A DNA stretch of 64,000 bases from Dysgonomonas gadei ATCC BAA-286 (GTDB taxonomy: Bacteria > Bacteroidota > Bacteroidia > Bacteroidales > Dysgonomonadaceae). The first letter of the stretch is position 1; each line of letters starts with the position of its first letter. Under the pieces are notes generated by a model. The model was not told the origin of the DNA. It did not search any database and saw only the letters and a program-made list of their open reading frames with translations. The stretch spans positions 186,001 through 250,000 of the forward strand of contig NZ_GL891980.1 in NCBI RefSeq assembly GCF_000213555.1, written 5' to 3'. The translations under genes and the position numbers were made by a program. Of this stretch, positions 33,338 through 43,100 are shown piece after piece.

Positions 33338-34261
33338 ATGAAAGTATTAATAGCAACAGATAAACCTTTTGCAGCGGAAGCAGTAAACGGTATCCGCGAT
33401 GTAATCGAAAAAGCAGGCTTCGAACTTGTTTTACTTGAGAAATATACTGAGAAGAAACAATTACTGGATGCTGTAGCTAATGTTGATGCGGCAATTATTC
33501 GCAGCGACATATTCGATAAAGAAGTACTGGATGCAGCAAAAAATCTGAAAATCGTTGTGCGTGCAGGTGCAGGTTTCGATAATATCGAACTGGATGCTGC
33601 CACAGCAAACAATATTTGTGTAATGAACACTCCGGGACAGAATGCGAATGCTGTAGCAGAGTTGGCTCTTGGACTGGCTGTATATGCAGTGCGTAACTTC
33701 TATAACGGAACATCAGGCACCGAACTTATGGGTAAAAAACTTGGTATTCACGCATATGGGAATGTAGGGCGCAATGTGGCGCGCGTAGCAAAAGGCTTCG
33801 GTATGGAAGTGTATGCATACGATCCGTTCCTGACTGCGGAAGCTATCGAAAAAGAAGGAGTGAAAGCGGTGGCTTCAGCCGAAGATCTTTATACTACCTG
33901 CCAGTTTGTTTCATTGCATATTCCGGCAACTGCTGAGACTAAGAATTCTATCAATTACACGCTATTGAGTAAGATGCCGAAAAATGCATTACTCATCAAT
34001 ACGGCACGTAAGGAAGTTATCAACGAAGCCGAAATCGTGAAACTGATGGAAGATCGTAAAGACTTCAAATATGTCACCGACATTATGCCGGGCAACCATG
34101 CTGAAATGGCGGAGAAATTTGCAGGACGGTATTTCTCCACTCCTAAAAAAATGGGTGCGCAGACCGCCGAAGCTAATACCAATGCAGGTATAGCAGCAGC
34201 CAGCCAGATCGTCGATTTCATTAAGAACGGAAATGAACGTTTCAGAGTGAATAAAAAGTAA
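33338..34261 (+). CDS. serA: D-3-phosphoglycerate dehydrogenase, short Lys-type
   Basis: A 307-residue D-2-hydroxyacid dehydrogenase without an ACT domain; it oxidises 3-phosphoglycerate in serine synthesis. It has VVRAGAGFDNIELDAA, GQNANAVAELALGLA, the NAD fold around KLGIHAYGNVGRNVARVAKG and the active-site Arg224 in LINTARKEVIN. The catalytic His block (usually TPHIGG) reads STPKKMGAQT, so Lys270 replaces His. Such Lys-type enzymes are described from Entamoeba histolytica and Bacteroides relatives. Coupling to serC supports PGDH over other hydroxyacid dehydrogenases. Confidence 0.93.
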   Translation: MKVLIATDKPFAAEAVNGIRDVIEKAGFELVLLEKYTEKKQLLDAVANVDAAIIRSDIFDKEVLDAAKNLKIVVRAGAGFDNIELDAATANNICVMNTPGQNANAVAELALGLAVYAVRNFYNGTSGTELMGKKLGIHAYGNVGRNVARVAKGFGMEVYAYDPFLTAEAIEKEGVKAVASAEDLYTTCQFVSLHIPATAETKNSINYTLLSKMPKNALLINTARKEVINEAEIVKLMEDRKDFKYVTDIMPGNHAEMAEKFAGRYFSTPKKMGAQTAEANTNAGIAAASQIVDFIKNGNERFRVNKK

Positions 34262-34308
34262 TTAGCAGATTCGGAAATTAGCAAATTTGACAATACAATA
34301 AGCTAATG
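34262..34308 (+). repeat. AATTAGC word-repeat spacer after serA
   Basis: ATTCGGAAATTAGC (34269-34282) is identical to 48724-48737 in the gltB-gltD spacer, and AATTAGCAAATTTGA also recurs there on the other strand. Confidence 0.55.
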
Positions 34309-34313
34309 TACAG

Positions 34314-34346
34314 AAAAAAGTTCCAGTAAAACACTGGAGCTTTTTT
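34314..34346. terminator. Bidirectional terminator between serA and the efflux operon
   Basis: AAAAAAGTTCCAGT and ACTGGAGCTTTTTT form a 14-base stem with one G-T pair and a 5-base loop, flanked by A and T runs for both strands. Confidence 0.9.
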
Positions 34347-34367
34347 ATTTACTAATTTTCTAATTGC

Positions 34368-35975
34368 TTACCCTGACATATCGTTACCCATCTTCATCAA
34401 TCTCACAGGTTTAAACTGAAGAAAATAAAGTACGATACAGACTAAAAGGAAAATACCCAGAATCAACATCCAGCCTGCAATAGTTTTTATACTGACTGTT
34501 ACCGCTTGTATCTGTATCTTCTGATACAACGCGTTAGTCGCTATACGTTGCGCGTCCTCGAGGCTCCAGCCCTGTGACAATGCAGTATTTACTGATGTGG
34601 TAAACTGGCTGCCGGCCAAAGCATTCTGCATATCCACACCTTCTGAAAGGATACTGACATTTTTTTGTTGCAAACGATACAGCCAGTTTGTAAGCACTGA
34701 TGCGCCGATTGCCGGAGCAAGAGCCGAACGGGCCGATATCATAAAGAATGCATTATATATAAGCTGTTTAGGAGAAAGTCCGTATATGCCATAAATAGCA
34801 AATGCCACAAACAGCACCAACATACCTACACCCCTGAGAAACATCAGCAGATAAAGGTCTTCGTACAAGCCTGCAGGCGTTATCATAAAATACAGGAGCG
34901 CCAGTGAAATTGTAAAACAGGCAAAACCCATAAAGATAAGCCAGGCCATACGGATTTCTCTTACAAACCAGTAATAACATATAACCCCTCCTACCAGAAA
35001 GCCCGGAATCATATACAAATACAGTTCATTCATATGCGTACTGTCCAGTCTCAGTACATTGGTAGTATAAGAAGATATCAGTATACTGAATGATGCGTAA
35101 AACATCAGTACGAAAGAAAGGAGATATACCGTTACCGAATTACGGTTTTTCAGCACACTCATATCCAGAAACGGAGCATCGGAAAACTGGCGGCGTATAA
35201 ACATCCAGCCTGTCAGCGGAATCAGTATTGTTGCTATTATGATACTGGTTGAAGAAAACCAGTCTTTCGTTTTTCCATATGTTGCCACATATACAATAGC
35301 CATAAAACAGACTGATACAAGGAAAAAACTCAGCCAGTCTATATCCCTGAAAGGAATACGCACCAGTCTGCGGGCAAACGACATGCATACAACCACTGCA
35401 ATAATGGCGACCAGCAACATCAGTATCATAAAATAATACATATACTGCCAGTTATACAGGTAAGCCAGCTCGGCTGTGAGGACTAAAGACAATTGTCCAC
35501 ATATCAATGTAATAGGATAAAACTTTGCATAGAACTCGTTACGTGTTCCGCTCGGGCTTAATGCCGGCATCAATATGTTGATAGTCTCAATCATCGAAAA
35601 AGCCTTGAAATAACCGATAAAGAAGCTGCAAACGATGATTACTTCTATGTAGTCTGTTTCGGCACATATCAGGCTGAGTAATACCTGGAATAAAAGTACC
35701 ACTAGAATAATTGTTTTGGCTGTAGCCAAAGGTTTTATTTTCGGTATAACCAGATATGCAACGGCCATACCGACCGATGACGCATAATAAGCCATGTTGA
35801 TATCCTCGGATATTACACCAAGATAACTGGATATGTCTATATTACTGCCTGTGTATGCACCGTTGACCAGTAATACAGGAATAAGTATAGTCAGGGCAAC
35901 AACCACCTTGAGCCAGTTCGGAACCCAGCTTCTGAAAGGGCTGATTGTCGTTGTGCGTATTACCGGAATTATCAT
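34368..35975 (-). CDS. MFS drug transporter, DHA2 (EmrB/QacA) type
   Basis: A 535-residue protein with about 14 hydrophobic segments, the layout of DHA2 proton antiporters. Its neighbours are an EmrA-like adaptor, a TolC-like channel and a MarR regulator, so it is the inner-membrane pump of a tripartite exporter. It is divergent in its motif A region, and substrates cannot be told. The periplasmic loop near residues 440-480 fits contact with the adaptor. Confidence 0.87.
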   Translation of the reverse strand: MIIPVIRTTTISPFRSWVPNWLKVVVALTILIPVLLVNGAYTGSNIDISSYLGVISEDINMAYYASSVGMAVAYLVIPKIKPLATAKTIILVVLLFQVLLSLICAETDYIEVIIVCSFFIGYFKAFSMIETINILMPALSPSGTRNEFYAKFYPITLICGQLSLVLTAELAYLYNWQYMYYFMILMLLVAIIAVVVCMSFARRLVRIPFRDIDWLSFFLVSVCFMAIVYVATYGKTKDWFSSTSIIIATILIPLTGWMFIRRQFSDAPFLDMSVLKNRNSVTVYLLSFVLMFYASFSILISSYTTNVLRLDSTHMNELYLYMIPGFLVGGVICYYWFVREIRMAWLIFMGFACFTISLALLYFMITPAGLYEDLYLLMFLRGVGMLVLFVAFAIYGIYGLSPKQLIYNAFFMISARSALAPAIGASVLTNWLYRLQQKNVSILSEGVDMQNALAGSQFTTSVNTALSQGWSLEDAQRIATNALYQKIQIQAVTVSIKTIAGWMLILGIFLLVCIVLYFLQFKPVRLMKMGNDMSG

Positions 35976-35984
35976 TTTTATATT

Positions 35985-36072
35985 AGTTACGAGTTACTTT
36001 CCCCTTCGGGAAATTACAAGCTACAAGCCGCTTACGCCACTCTTAATTCTTAATTTTTCATTCTTAATTAAT
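35985..36072 (-). repeat. Word-repeat spacer between adaptor and MFS genes
   Basis: A stem TTTCCC (35998-36003) / GGGAAA (36008-36013) with a tetraloop is followed by reiterated AATTAAGAATGAAAAATTAAG (minus-strand reading). These words match the mgsA-SUI1 spacer at 39747-39776 in the same sense relative to transcription. Confidence 0.5.
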
Positions 36073-36075
36073 TCC

Positions 36076-37173
36076 TCATTCTTTTATCGCCTCGGTAACC
36101 ACCATCATTCCCGCACGCAATTTCTGCATATCTTCGGGCGATATACCTTCAAAATCGATACGGACAGGTATCCGTTGCTGTATTTTCACAAAGTTTCCGG
36201 CGGAGTTATCGGTCGGCAGCATTGAGTATTTGGATCCCGTAGCTTCGGATATCGCTGTTATCGTTCCTGTAAATGTCTTACCGCTTATAGCATCTACCTT
36301 TATATTTACTTTCTGCCCGATGTAAATATTTTCAATCTGTTTTTCGCGGTAGTTGGCTATAATCCATTTATTATCGTTTTTGATCAGGTTGGTTATTGTT
36401 TGTCCGGCCTGAACCAGTTGTCCGGATTCAAGGGTGCGACGGCCTACATAACCACTATACGGGGCAATAATAGAAGTATATGACAGATTTAGCTTAGCCA
36501 TTTCCAGATCTGCTTCGCGGCGGAGGATTGTGGCCTCCGCATTCCCCTGTTTTTTTGCGGCTTCGGCAGATGTCGACCTCAGGGATTCTTTCTGCCGGAG
36601 CAAAGCGTTATAATGCGCGCTTTGAGCATCATATTCACTTTTTATCTGGTCGTACTGTTGCCGGGAAACCGATTCGGCATCCAGTAGATTCTTATAACGT
36701 TTCAGATCTTGCTCGGCTTTCCATAGGCGCGCTTTTGCTTCCTCTATATTTGCTTCCGAAACAGTAACATTTGCAGATGTGGTAATTATATTTGACGAAA
36801 GCACAGATGAAGAACTCTTGGCATCCATCAGTGCGGCTTCGGCATCCATCTCTTTTATTTTAAATTCCCTGTCGTCTATTATCAATAGGGTATCTCCCGC
36901 GTTTACCCACTGGTGTTCGGTAAATCGCACTTCTTTTATATAACCCGATACACGTGAGTTGATAGGTGTTATATATTGCTCTATTGTTGCATCGTTTGTT
37001 ATTTCGTAGCGATAGTAACGGATGAAGAAGTTCACTCCCCACGCGATACCGCCCAACGCTAATAATATACTGATGATATTGAGTATAATATTGCGTATGC
37101 GCTTCTTTTTCAGTTTACGATAGGCTTCTTTTTCCTCTTTTCTGTCAGCTAAGTTCGATTTATCTGTATCCAT
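36076..37173 (-). CDS. HlyD/EmrA-family membrane fusion protein
   Basis: A 365-residue periplasmic adaptor. A short basic cytosolic N-terminus precedes one membrane segment (about residues 27-50). Then come the lipoyl half-motif YITPINSRVSGYIKEV, a long helical hairpin (about 95-205, rich in Ala/Glu/Gln), and the second half ITSIIAPYSGYVGRRTLESGQLVQ-type block, with a beta-barrel after it. It links the MFS pump to the TolC-like channel. The gene sits 93 bases after the channel gene and 100 before the pump gene. Confidence 0.92.
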   Translation of the reverse strand: MDTDKSNLADRKEEKEAYRKLKKKRIRNIILNIISILLALGGIAWGVNFFIRYYRYEITNDATIEQYITPINSRVSGYIKEVRFTEHQWVNAGDTLLIIDDREFKIKEMDAEAALMDAKSSSSVLSSNIITTSANVTVSEANIEEAKARLWKAEQDLKRYKNLLDAESVSRQQYDQIKSEYDAQSAHYNALLRQKESLRSTSAEAAKKQGNAEATILRREADLEMAKLNLSYTSIIAPYSGYVGRRTLESGQLVQAGQTITNLIKNDNKWIIANYREKQIENIYIGQKVNIKVDAISGKTFTGTITAISEATGSKYSMLPTDNSAGNFVKIQQRIPVRIDFEGISPEDMQKLRAGMMVVTEAIKE

Positions 37174-37266
37174 AATTAAGTAACTGAAAGGATTTAATCA
37201 TATATTTATAAAATATAACAAACTCTGGTTGTTTTACTTACCAAAGTAATAAATAGGTCCGCGACC

Positions 37267-38574
37267 TTATAGGTTTCCGCTAACTTTTTGTAATTGATAG
37301 TATGTATATATCGCGTTTGTTTTTGCAGTAGTAAGTTGTAACTCCGAATTCAACTGCACTGTATTTGCATCCAGTAAATCGGTCAGTATAGCCAGCTGGT
37401 TGAAGTATCTGTTTTTTACTATCCGGTAGTTTTCATTCGATTGCTCCACAGATTTTTCCAATGCTTTTATTCTGTCCAGTGCCTCCTGATGTTTTACAAA
37501 TGCCGCCTTCACACCTGTACGGATATTTTGCCTTTGCTGTTCTTGTGCCAGTTCTTGAAGGTGTATCTGGCTTTTTGCCGTATTGGTGGCATGTTTCCGG
37601 TCAAATAAAGAAGAAATATGGTACGACAGATTCAGCGTCACACCCCATGCATTCAGATACAAGTCCTGAGCAGGTGATACATTCGGAATGGGGCGGGCCA
37701 GTGTATTGCTCGCCTGTAATGATAATACAGGCATGTAATCGGCCTTTGTCAGTTTCAGGTTATTTTGAGCTAAAGCAATATTCTTTTCCATAATTTTCAT
37801 ATCCGGATATTGTGCGTAAGCCCGATATATATAGTCGTTTTCCTGCTGTATATCAAGTTGGAATAACAGCAGGTTCTGATCCGGTTCAAGAATTGTATTT
37901 TCATCCATTCCCATTACAATGTCTAGTTGCTGGGAGGTAAGGGTGATATTATTCTCCGTTTCTTTATACGATAATTCATAATTTGTGAGAAGCAGTTGGC
38001 TACGCAAAACATCGTTTGTGGTAATCATCCCCTCCTCTTTCATTTTCTCAATGTCCCGCAGACGGATCTGAGCTTCTTCAATATTCTTGGCATATACTTC
38101 CCGTTCTTTATATAAATTAAATAAATCGAGATACTTACCTATTAACCAGAGTTTCAGCTCCGATTTATCCTTTTGTAAGGATAATTGAGCTATCTCTTTT
38201 TCCAATTCCGCTTTCTCTATGCTGTTCTTTATCCGTCCACCCTGATATATGGGCTGAGTTGCTGCCACCTGATAATTCTGCTTCCAGTCGGGAGTGTCGG
38301 AGTGCTTCAGGAATGATAAGTCTCTATCGAGGATGGTTGGCGTACCCACATAACCGAACAGGCCGCTAACCGAAATATCGGGCAATCGTTTATTCTTTGC
38401 CAAGCCTACCTTATCTTCCGATATCTGTGTTTTTATCACAGATGATTGTATTGCTATGCTGTTTTGCAACCCGCGTTCAAACAATTCGTTTACCGTAAGC
38501 CTGTATGTATTCTGTGCAGTAAGCGATGATGTGTATATTAATGTAGCCAGTAATATGTATAGTGTTGTTTTCAC
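37267..38574 (-). CDS. TolC-family outer-membrane channel
   Basis: A 435-residue outer-membrane efflux protein with a signal peptide and two repeats of paired long helices (about residues 25-210 and 235-430). The reading frame starts with GTG at 38574, immediately after the marR stop codon (TAAGTG), so translation is probably coupled; no nearby ATG fits the signal peptide better. The usual TolC features are present, such as LPDISVSGLFGYVG after the first helix and Asn/Leu-rich repeats. Confidence 0.9.
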   Translation of the reverse strand: MKTTLYILLATLIYTSSLTAQNTYRLTVNELFERGLQNSIAIQSSVIKTQISEDKVGLAKNKRLPDISVSGLFGYVGTPTILDRDLSFLKHSDTPDWKQNYQVAATQPIYQGGRIKNSIEKAELEKEIAQLSLQKDKSELKLWLIGKYLDLFNLYKEREVYAKNIEEAQIRLRDIEKMKEEGMITTNDVLRSQLLLTNYELSYKETENNITLTSQQLDIVMGMDENTILEPDQNLLLFQLDIQQENDYIYRAYAQYPDMKIMEKNIALAQNNLKLTKADYMPVLSLQASNTLARPIPNVSPAQDLYLNAWGVTLNLSYHISSLFDRKHATNTAKSQIHLQELAQEQQRQNIRTGVKAAFVKHQEALDRIKALEKSVEQSNENYRIVKNRYFNQLAILTDLLDANTVQLNSELQLTTAKTNAIYTYYQLQKVSGNL

Positions 38575-39003
38575 TTAACTTTCCTTATTAATATCCGTAA
38601 ATTCCTTCATATATTCTATGCATAGCTGAATATGCCGTGAATTAACATTTTCTTCCAGTTTCGTATATACGTCTTCTATTATCTCCCTGATTTCTGTATG
38701 CATTTTTTCCCCGTTAGCCGTTAATACCACAAGTTTGTTGCGTTTGTCGGACGGATCTTCTTCACGTGAGACCAGTCCTCTTTTTTCCATATTCTTTATC
38801 AGATAGGAAAGACTCGATTTGTCTTTATACGTCAGATTTGCCAGTTCCTGTTGATTGACTTTACTATCAACACTGTCCAAACACCTTAATATATGCAACA
38901 TTTCGAATGTTACATCTATATTATGTTCTCGCATTTTTCGATGGATTATCTGACGGTAGAAAGACTGAGTCTGCAATATTGTCTGTACAAATGTTTGCAT
39001 CAT
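38575..39003 (-). CDS. MarR-family transcriptional regulator
   Basis: A 142-residue winged-helix regulator. The recognition region reads KVNQQELANLTYKDKSSLSYLIKNMEKRGLV (about residues 52-83), followed by the wing SREEDPSDKRNKLVVLTANG. It is the first gene of the efflux operon and should repress it until a ligand binds. A 22-base palindrome at 39044-39065 just upstream of its promoter box is the likely operator. Confidence 0.92.
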   Translation of the reverse strand: MMQTFVQTILQTQSFYRQIIHRKMREHNIDVTFEMLHILRCLDSVDSKVNQQELANLTYKDKSSLSYLIKNMEKRGLVSREEDPSDKRNKLVVLTANGEKMHTEIREIIEDVYTKLEENVNSRHIQLCIEYMKEFTDINKES

Positions 39004-39025
39004 ATCTCTTCAGTTTTTTCGTATG

Positions 39026-39033
39026 CAAAGATA
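39026..39033 (-). promoter_or_regulatory. Bacteroidetes -7 promoter box for the marR-efflux operon
   Basis: The complement reads TATCTTTG, about 23 bases upstream of the marR ATG at 39003. Confidence 0.65.
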
Positions 39034-39043
39034 TAACAAAATA

Positions 39044-39065
39044 ATTAGTTGAATGTTTAACTAAT
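39044..39065. promoter_or_regulatory. Candidate MarR operator
   Basis: ATTAGTTGAA and TTTAACTAAT are inverted around a central TG, with 9 of 10 positions symmetric. It begins 10 bases upstream of the -7 box and covers the -33 region, so a bound MarR dimer would block RNA polymerase. Confidence 0.65.
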
Positions 39066-39193
39066 ATATATTTTTATATTTGTCATAAAATAATATTGTG
39101 AGATGTTGGCTATAATTATTGTAGTAATAAAAATGTAGTGACTTATCTTTCTTTACTTAACCGATCCTTAGCTAAAAAGACACAGAAATGTCT

Positions 39194-39201
39194 TATCTTT
39201 G
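39194..39201 (+). promoter_or_regulatory. Bacteroidetes -7 promoter box for mgsA
   Basis: TATCTTTG matches TAnnTTTG, 57 bases before the mgsA ATG. Confidence 0.55.
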
Positions 39202-39258
39202 GAATAATTAATAATAAAACTTTGTGATAGTATAATCATTTCACAATCTAAAAAAATA

Positions 39259-39744
39259 ATGAATATGAATAAAAGACTGACAATAGCTCTGGTAGCGCAC
39301 GATCACCGCAAAGCAGACATGGTAGAATGGTGTTATTACAACTCCGATTTTTTGGCAAAACATCATCTGGTATGTACCGGAACCACCGGAACCCTGATAA
39401 AAGAGGCGTTCGAAGAAAAAGGAATAAATGCGGAGATAACACGTATGAACTCAGGACCTATGGGTGGAGATGCGGAAATAGCCGCTATGGTTGTCCGGCA
39501 CGAAGTGGATATGGCTATTTTCCTTATCGACGACCTGAACCCGCAACCACATGAGGCAGATATTATGATGTTGCTTCGTCAGTGTCGCGTACATAATGTG
39601 CCTATCGCATGTAATCGCTACAGTGCCGACCTGATGCTGACAAGTACTTTGTGGGACAACGACGACTACAAGCCTACAAGCCCGAGATACGAAAATTTCG
39701 ACAGGGCTAATTTTGACGCAAGTTTCAGAAGATTAAAAGAGTGA
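39259..39744 (+). CDS. mgsA: Methylglyoxal synthase
   Basis: A 161-residue enzyme that turns dihydroxyacetone phosphate into methylglyoxal and phosphate, a bypass when phosphate is scarce. It shows TIALVAHDHRKADMVEW, the phosphate-binding TGTTGTLI, the catalytic block MNSGPMGGDAEIAAMV and IFLIDDLNPQPHEADI, with DIMMLLRQCRVHNVPIACN after it. Two in-frame ATGs (39259 and 39265) are possible; the second would give MNKRLTIALVAHD. It is divergent from marR. Confidence 0.96.
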   Translation: MNMNKRLTIALVAHDHRKADMVEWCYYNSDFLAKHHLVCTGTTGTLIKEAFEEKGINAEITRMNSGPMGGDAEIAAMVVRHEVDMAIFLIDDLNPQPHEADIMMLLRQCRVHNVPIACNRYSADLMLTSTLWDNDDYKPTSPRYENFDRANFDASFRRLKE

Positions 39745-39746
39745 GA

Positions 39747-39830
39747 ATAATTAAGAATGAAGAATTAATAATTAACAACGAGATGATATTTTCAATTATT
39801 AACTGTTAATTATTAATTGTTAATTACCTA
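39747..39830 (+). repeat. Word-repeat spacer with a perfect 14-base inverted repeat (mgsA-SUI1)
   Basis: AATTAATAATTAAC (39763-39776) and GTTAATTATTAATT (39805-39818) are exact inverted copies with a 28-base loop. The preceding AATTAAGAATGAAGAATT recurs in related form at 19627 and, in the transcribed sense, at 36035-36075. Confidence 0.65.
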
Positions 39831-39833
39831 CTT

Positions 39834-40172
39834 ATGAGCGACTGGAAAGACCGTCTGAATGTGGTATATTCTACCAATCCGGACTTTAAATATGAAAAAG
39901 AAGGCGAAGAAGAGCAGGATACTTTGCCAAAAGAAAAGCAGGCATTGCGCATTTCTTTGGATAAACGAAACCGCAAAGGAAAAGCGGTCACCCTGATTAC
40001 CGGATTCATTGGTACTACCGAAGACATGGAAGCATTGGGTAAGTTGCTGAAAGTAAAATGTGGCGTCGGAGGTTCTGCCAAAGACGGTGAAATCATCATA
40101 CAAGGCGATTTCAGAAACAAAATACTGGAACTCCTGCAAAAGGAAGGATATGCCAAAGCACGCATTATTTGA
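39834..40172 (+). CDS. SUI1/YciH-family translation initiation factor-like protein
   Basis: A 112-residue protein of the eIF1/SUI1 fold. The core GKAVTLITGFIGTTEDMEALGKLLKVKCGVGGSAKDG and IIIQGDFRNKILELLQKEGY cover residues about 46-108. Bacterial YciH affects start-codon fidelity; the role in Bacteroidetes is not established. Its 3' end overlaps the next gene by 23 bases in another frame, so the two are probably translationally coupled. Confidence 0.92.
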   Translation: MSDWKDRLNVVYSTNPDFKYEKEGEEEQDTLPKEKQALRISLDKRNRKGKAVTLITGFIGTTEDMEALGKLLKVKCGVGGSAKDGEIIIQGDFRNKILELLQKEGYAKARII

Positions 40173-43100
40173 CGATGAAGTAAATCTGCATGTATATAAA
40201 GCGTCGGCAGGCTCGGGTAAAACTCACCGCCTGACCGCCGAGTATCTGTGCCTGTTATTTTCATCACCCTTTGCCTATCGGCACATATTAGCTGTAACCT
40301 TTACCAATAAGGCCACGGACGAGATGAAAAGGCGCATCATAGCTGAACTGGCGAATCTAGCGCTAGGCCGTGATTCCGACTACATCGGATTATTAACCCA
40401 TGAATACAGCTTCAACGAAGAGCAACTTAGAAAAGAAGCATATGACATCCTTGTACGCATCCTGCACGACTATTCGGCCTTTTCGGTAAGTACTATCGAC
40501 AAGTTTTTCCAGCAAACCATGCGAGCCTTTACCCGCGAAATAGGATTGGGCGGAGGATACAACGTGGAACTGGATACCGACAAAATATTGGGTGAAGCCA
40601 TCGACTCCATGCTTTACGATCTGGAAAGCAAAGATAACAAACTACTGCTGGACTGGCTCATTCGTTTTTCGGAAGAAAAAGTGGAGAATGGCGAAACATG
40701 GAATATCCGCAACGACATACAATCCCTGTCGAAAGAGATATTCAAAGAAAGTTTTAAAACATACAGCAATCAGGTACAGGAAAACATCTCCGACAAGCAG
40801 CTGATGACAGACTACAAGGAGATGCTTTTCGCCATCATCCAAACCTTTGAAAAGACTTCACAGGAGACAGGCGAAAAAGCACTGAATATAATGACCCGCT
40901 ACGGACTGAAACCGGAAGATTTTAAAGGAGGGTCGCGTTCTCCCTTCTTCTCATTCCTGAAATGGGCAAACAGTGTGATAGACGAGCCTACAAATACATT
41001 CCGCACGATGGCCGATGAAGTATCCGGCTGGTACACGGCAAAAACCGGAGCAGAGATCAGAAGCAAAATAGAAGACGCATATCCGGAACTGAACGTTTGC
41101 GTTTGCAATATAATAAGTCATTACGACAATTCACGTACCTATCAGACGGCATACGAAATAAACCGCTATTTCTTCACGCTTGGAATACTGGGTGATGTGG
41201 ATAAAAAAATACGGGAGTATGCTGCGGAAAACAACGTCATGCTAATTTCGGATACTACCGAATTACTTAGCCGTATCATAGAGGGAAATGAATCACCGTT
41301 TATCTACGAAAAAGTAGGACTGCGCGTCAATAACTATATGATAGACGAGTTTCAGGATACATCAGGTATGCAATGGCAGAACTTCCTGCCGCTGGTGCGT
41401 GACAGCCTGAGCGGAGGTAATAAGAATTTCATTGTAGGGGATGTAAAGCAGAGTATCTACCGCTGGCGGAATTCGGACTGGAAGCTGTTGGACGAACAGC
41501 TCGACAAAGATTTCGCTAATGAGGGCATCAATCATGAAACACTCGGAACCAACTGGCGTAGTTCGTACAATGTAATAGCGTTCAACAATGCCATTTTTAC
41601 CATCGGAGCAAATCTGTTGCAAGATACATACAACAAGCCACTGCAAGATACCGATGATAAGCGCTTACAGCCTTTTTTTTCCCGTATAACCAAAGCATAT
41701 AACGAATTATACCAGGAAATACCGGAGAGCCATAAAAGCAACGAAGGGCATGTCAAAGTAGAGTTTATAGATACCGATGAACATGTGTGGCAGGATTATG
41801 CCCTGGAACAATTACCGGAACAAATAGAAAGCCTCCAGGACAGGGGCTATAAGCTGAAAGACATCGCGATCCTCGTTCGCACAAAAAAGGAGGGTGCAGA
41901 TGTAGCCAACCGCCTGCTGGAATATAAAAGCGAACACAGGGATGCAAAATACCGGTACGATATCATTTCCGATGAAGCGTTGTTTGTTGGAAACTCCAAA
42001 AGTATAAAGCTGATTATCGCCCTGCTGAAATACCTCCATAACCCTCTGGATAATTCTCTGAAAGTTCTGGCCGTTTACGAATATTTCAAGTATAGCAACC
42101 AGTTGAGTGCAGAAGAGGCTTTACAGAAATATTTTTCGGCAAAGGATGATTTGCCCGAAGAGGTCAGAGACAAACTCAACCGCATCAGGGAACTGCCTCT
42201 ATATGAAATGACGGAGGAGATGTTTGAATTGTTCCGCAGCGCAATGGAAGACAACGAACAGATTTATATACAGTCATTCCTCGATATGGTGCTTGATTTC
42301 ACAATCCGCAACTCGTCAGACCTTGACGCATTCCTTAAATGGTGGGACGAAACAGGTGTAAGCAAGACTATATTTACTCCCGACGGGCAGGATGCTATAC
42401 GTATCATGACCATACACAAGTCGAAAGGACTGGAATTTAAAGTAGTACTCATTCCTTTTTGCAATTGGGAGATAGATCATAAGCTGACAACTATATTGTG
42501 GTGCCATCCACAAGCCGAGCCATTCAACCGGCTACACCTCGTACCCGTAAAGTATTCGCAGAAACTGAAAAATACAATCTTCGACTATGAATATTTCGAT
42601 GAACGCCTACACGCATTTATCGACAATATAAATGTGTTGTATGTGGCTTTCACCCGTGCCGAAAATGAACTGATCGTTTTTGCTCCGCGCCCGAAAAAAG
42701 ATGAGGTAAGCAATATATCTTCTTTACTATGGGCTTGTGTAAACACATCTCCTACCCTGTTATCTGATAAGCCGGCATATATCGACTTGCCTCAATATCT
42801 GAATGAAGAAAAAGGTATATTTGAAATAAATAAAGCGTATTCTCCCGTAAAAAAAGAGAAAAAGTCTCTTGTCGAGGAAGTAAATATAGACACCTTATCC
42901 GGTACACCGTATGACGAGCGGGTAAAACTGCTATTAAAAAACAAGTATTATTTTTCCGATTCGGGACAACGCGACTATGGTACCCTGATGCATGAGATAG
43001 TGAGTAATGTGCAAACTATAGAAGATATTGAAAATGCAGTGGAAGAATATCATATTTCGGGCGATATAACTCTGGAACAAAAAAAATCGGTAATTGAATT

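Noticed and set aside
40060..40149. 30-residue extension of the AddA-like protein
   Set aside because: It would overlap the SUI1 gene over its conserved C-terminus; the ATG at 40150 places Walker A at the usual distance from the N-terminus.
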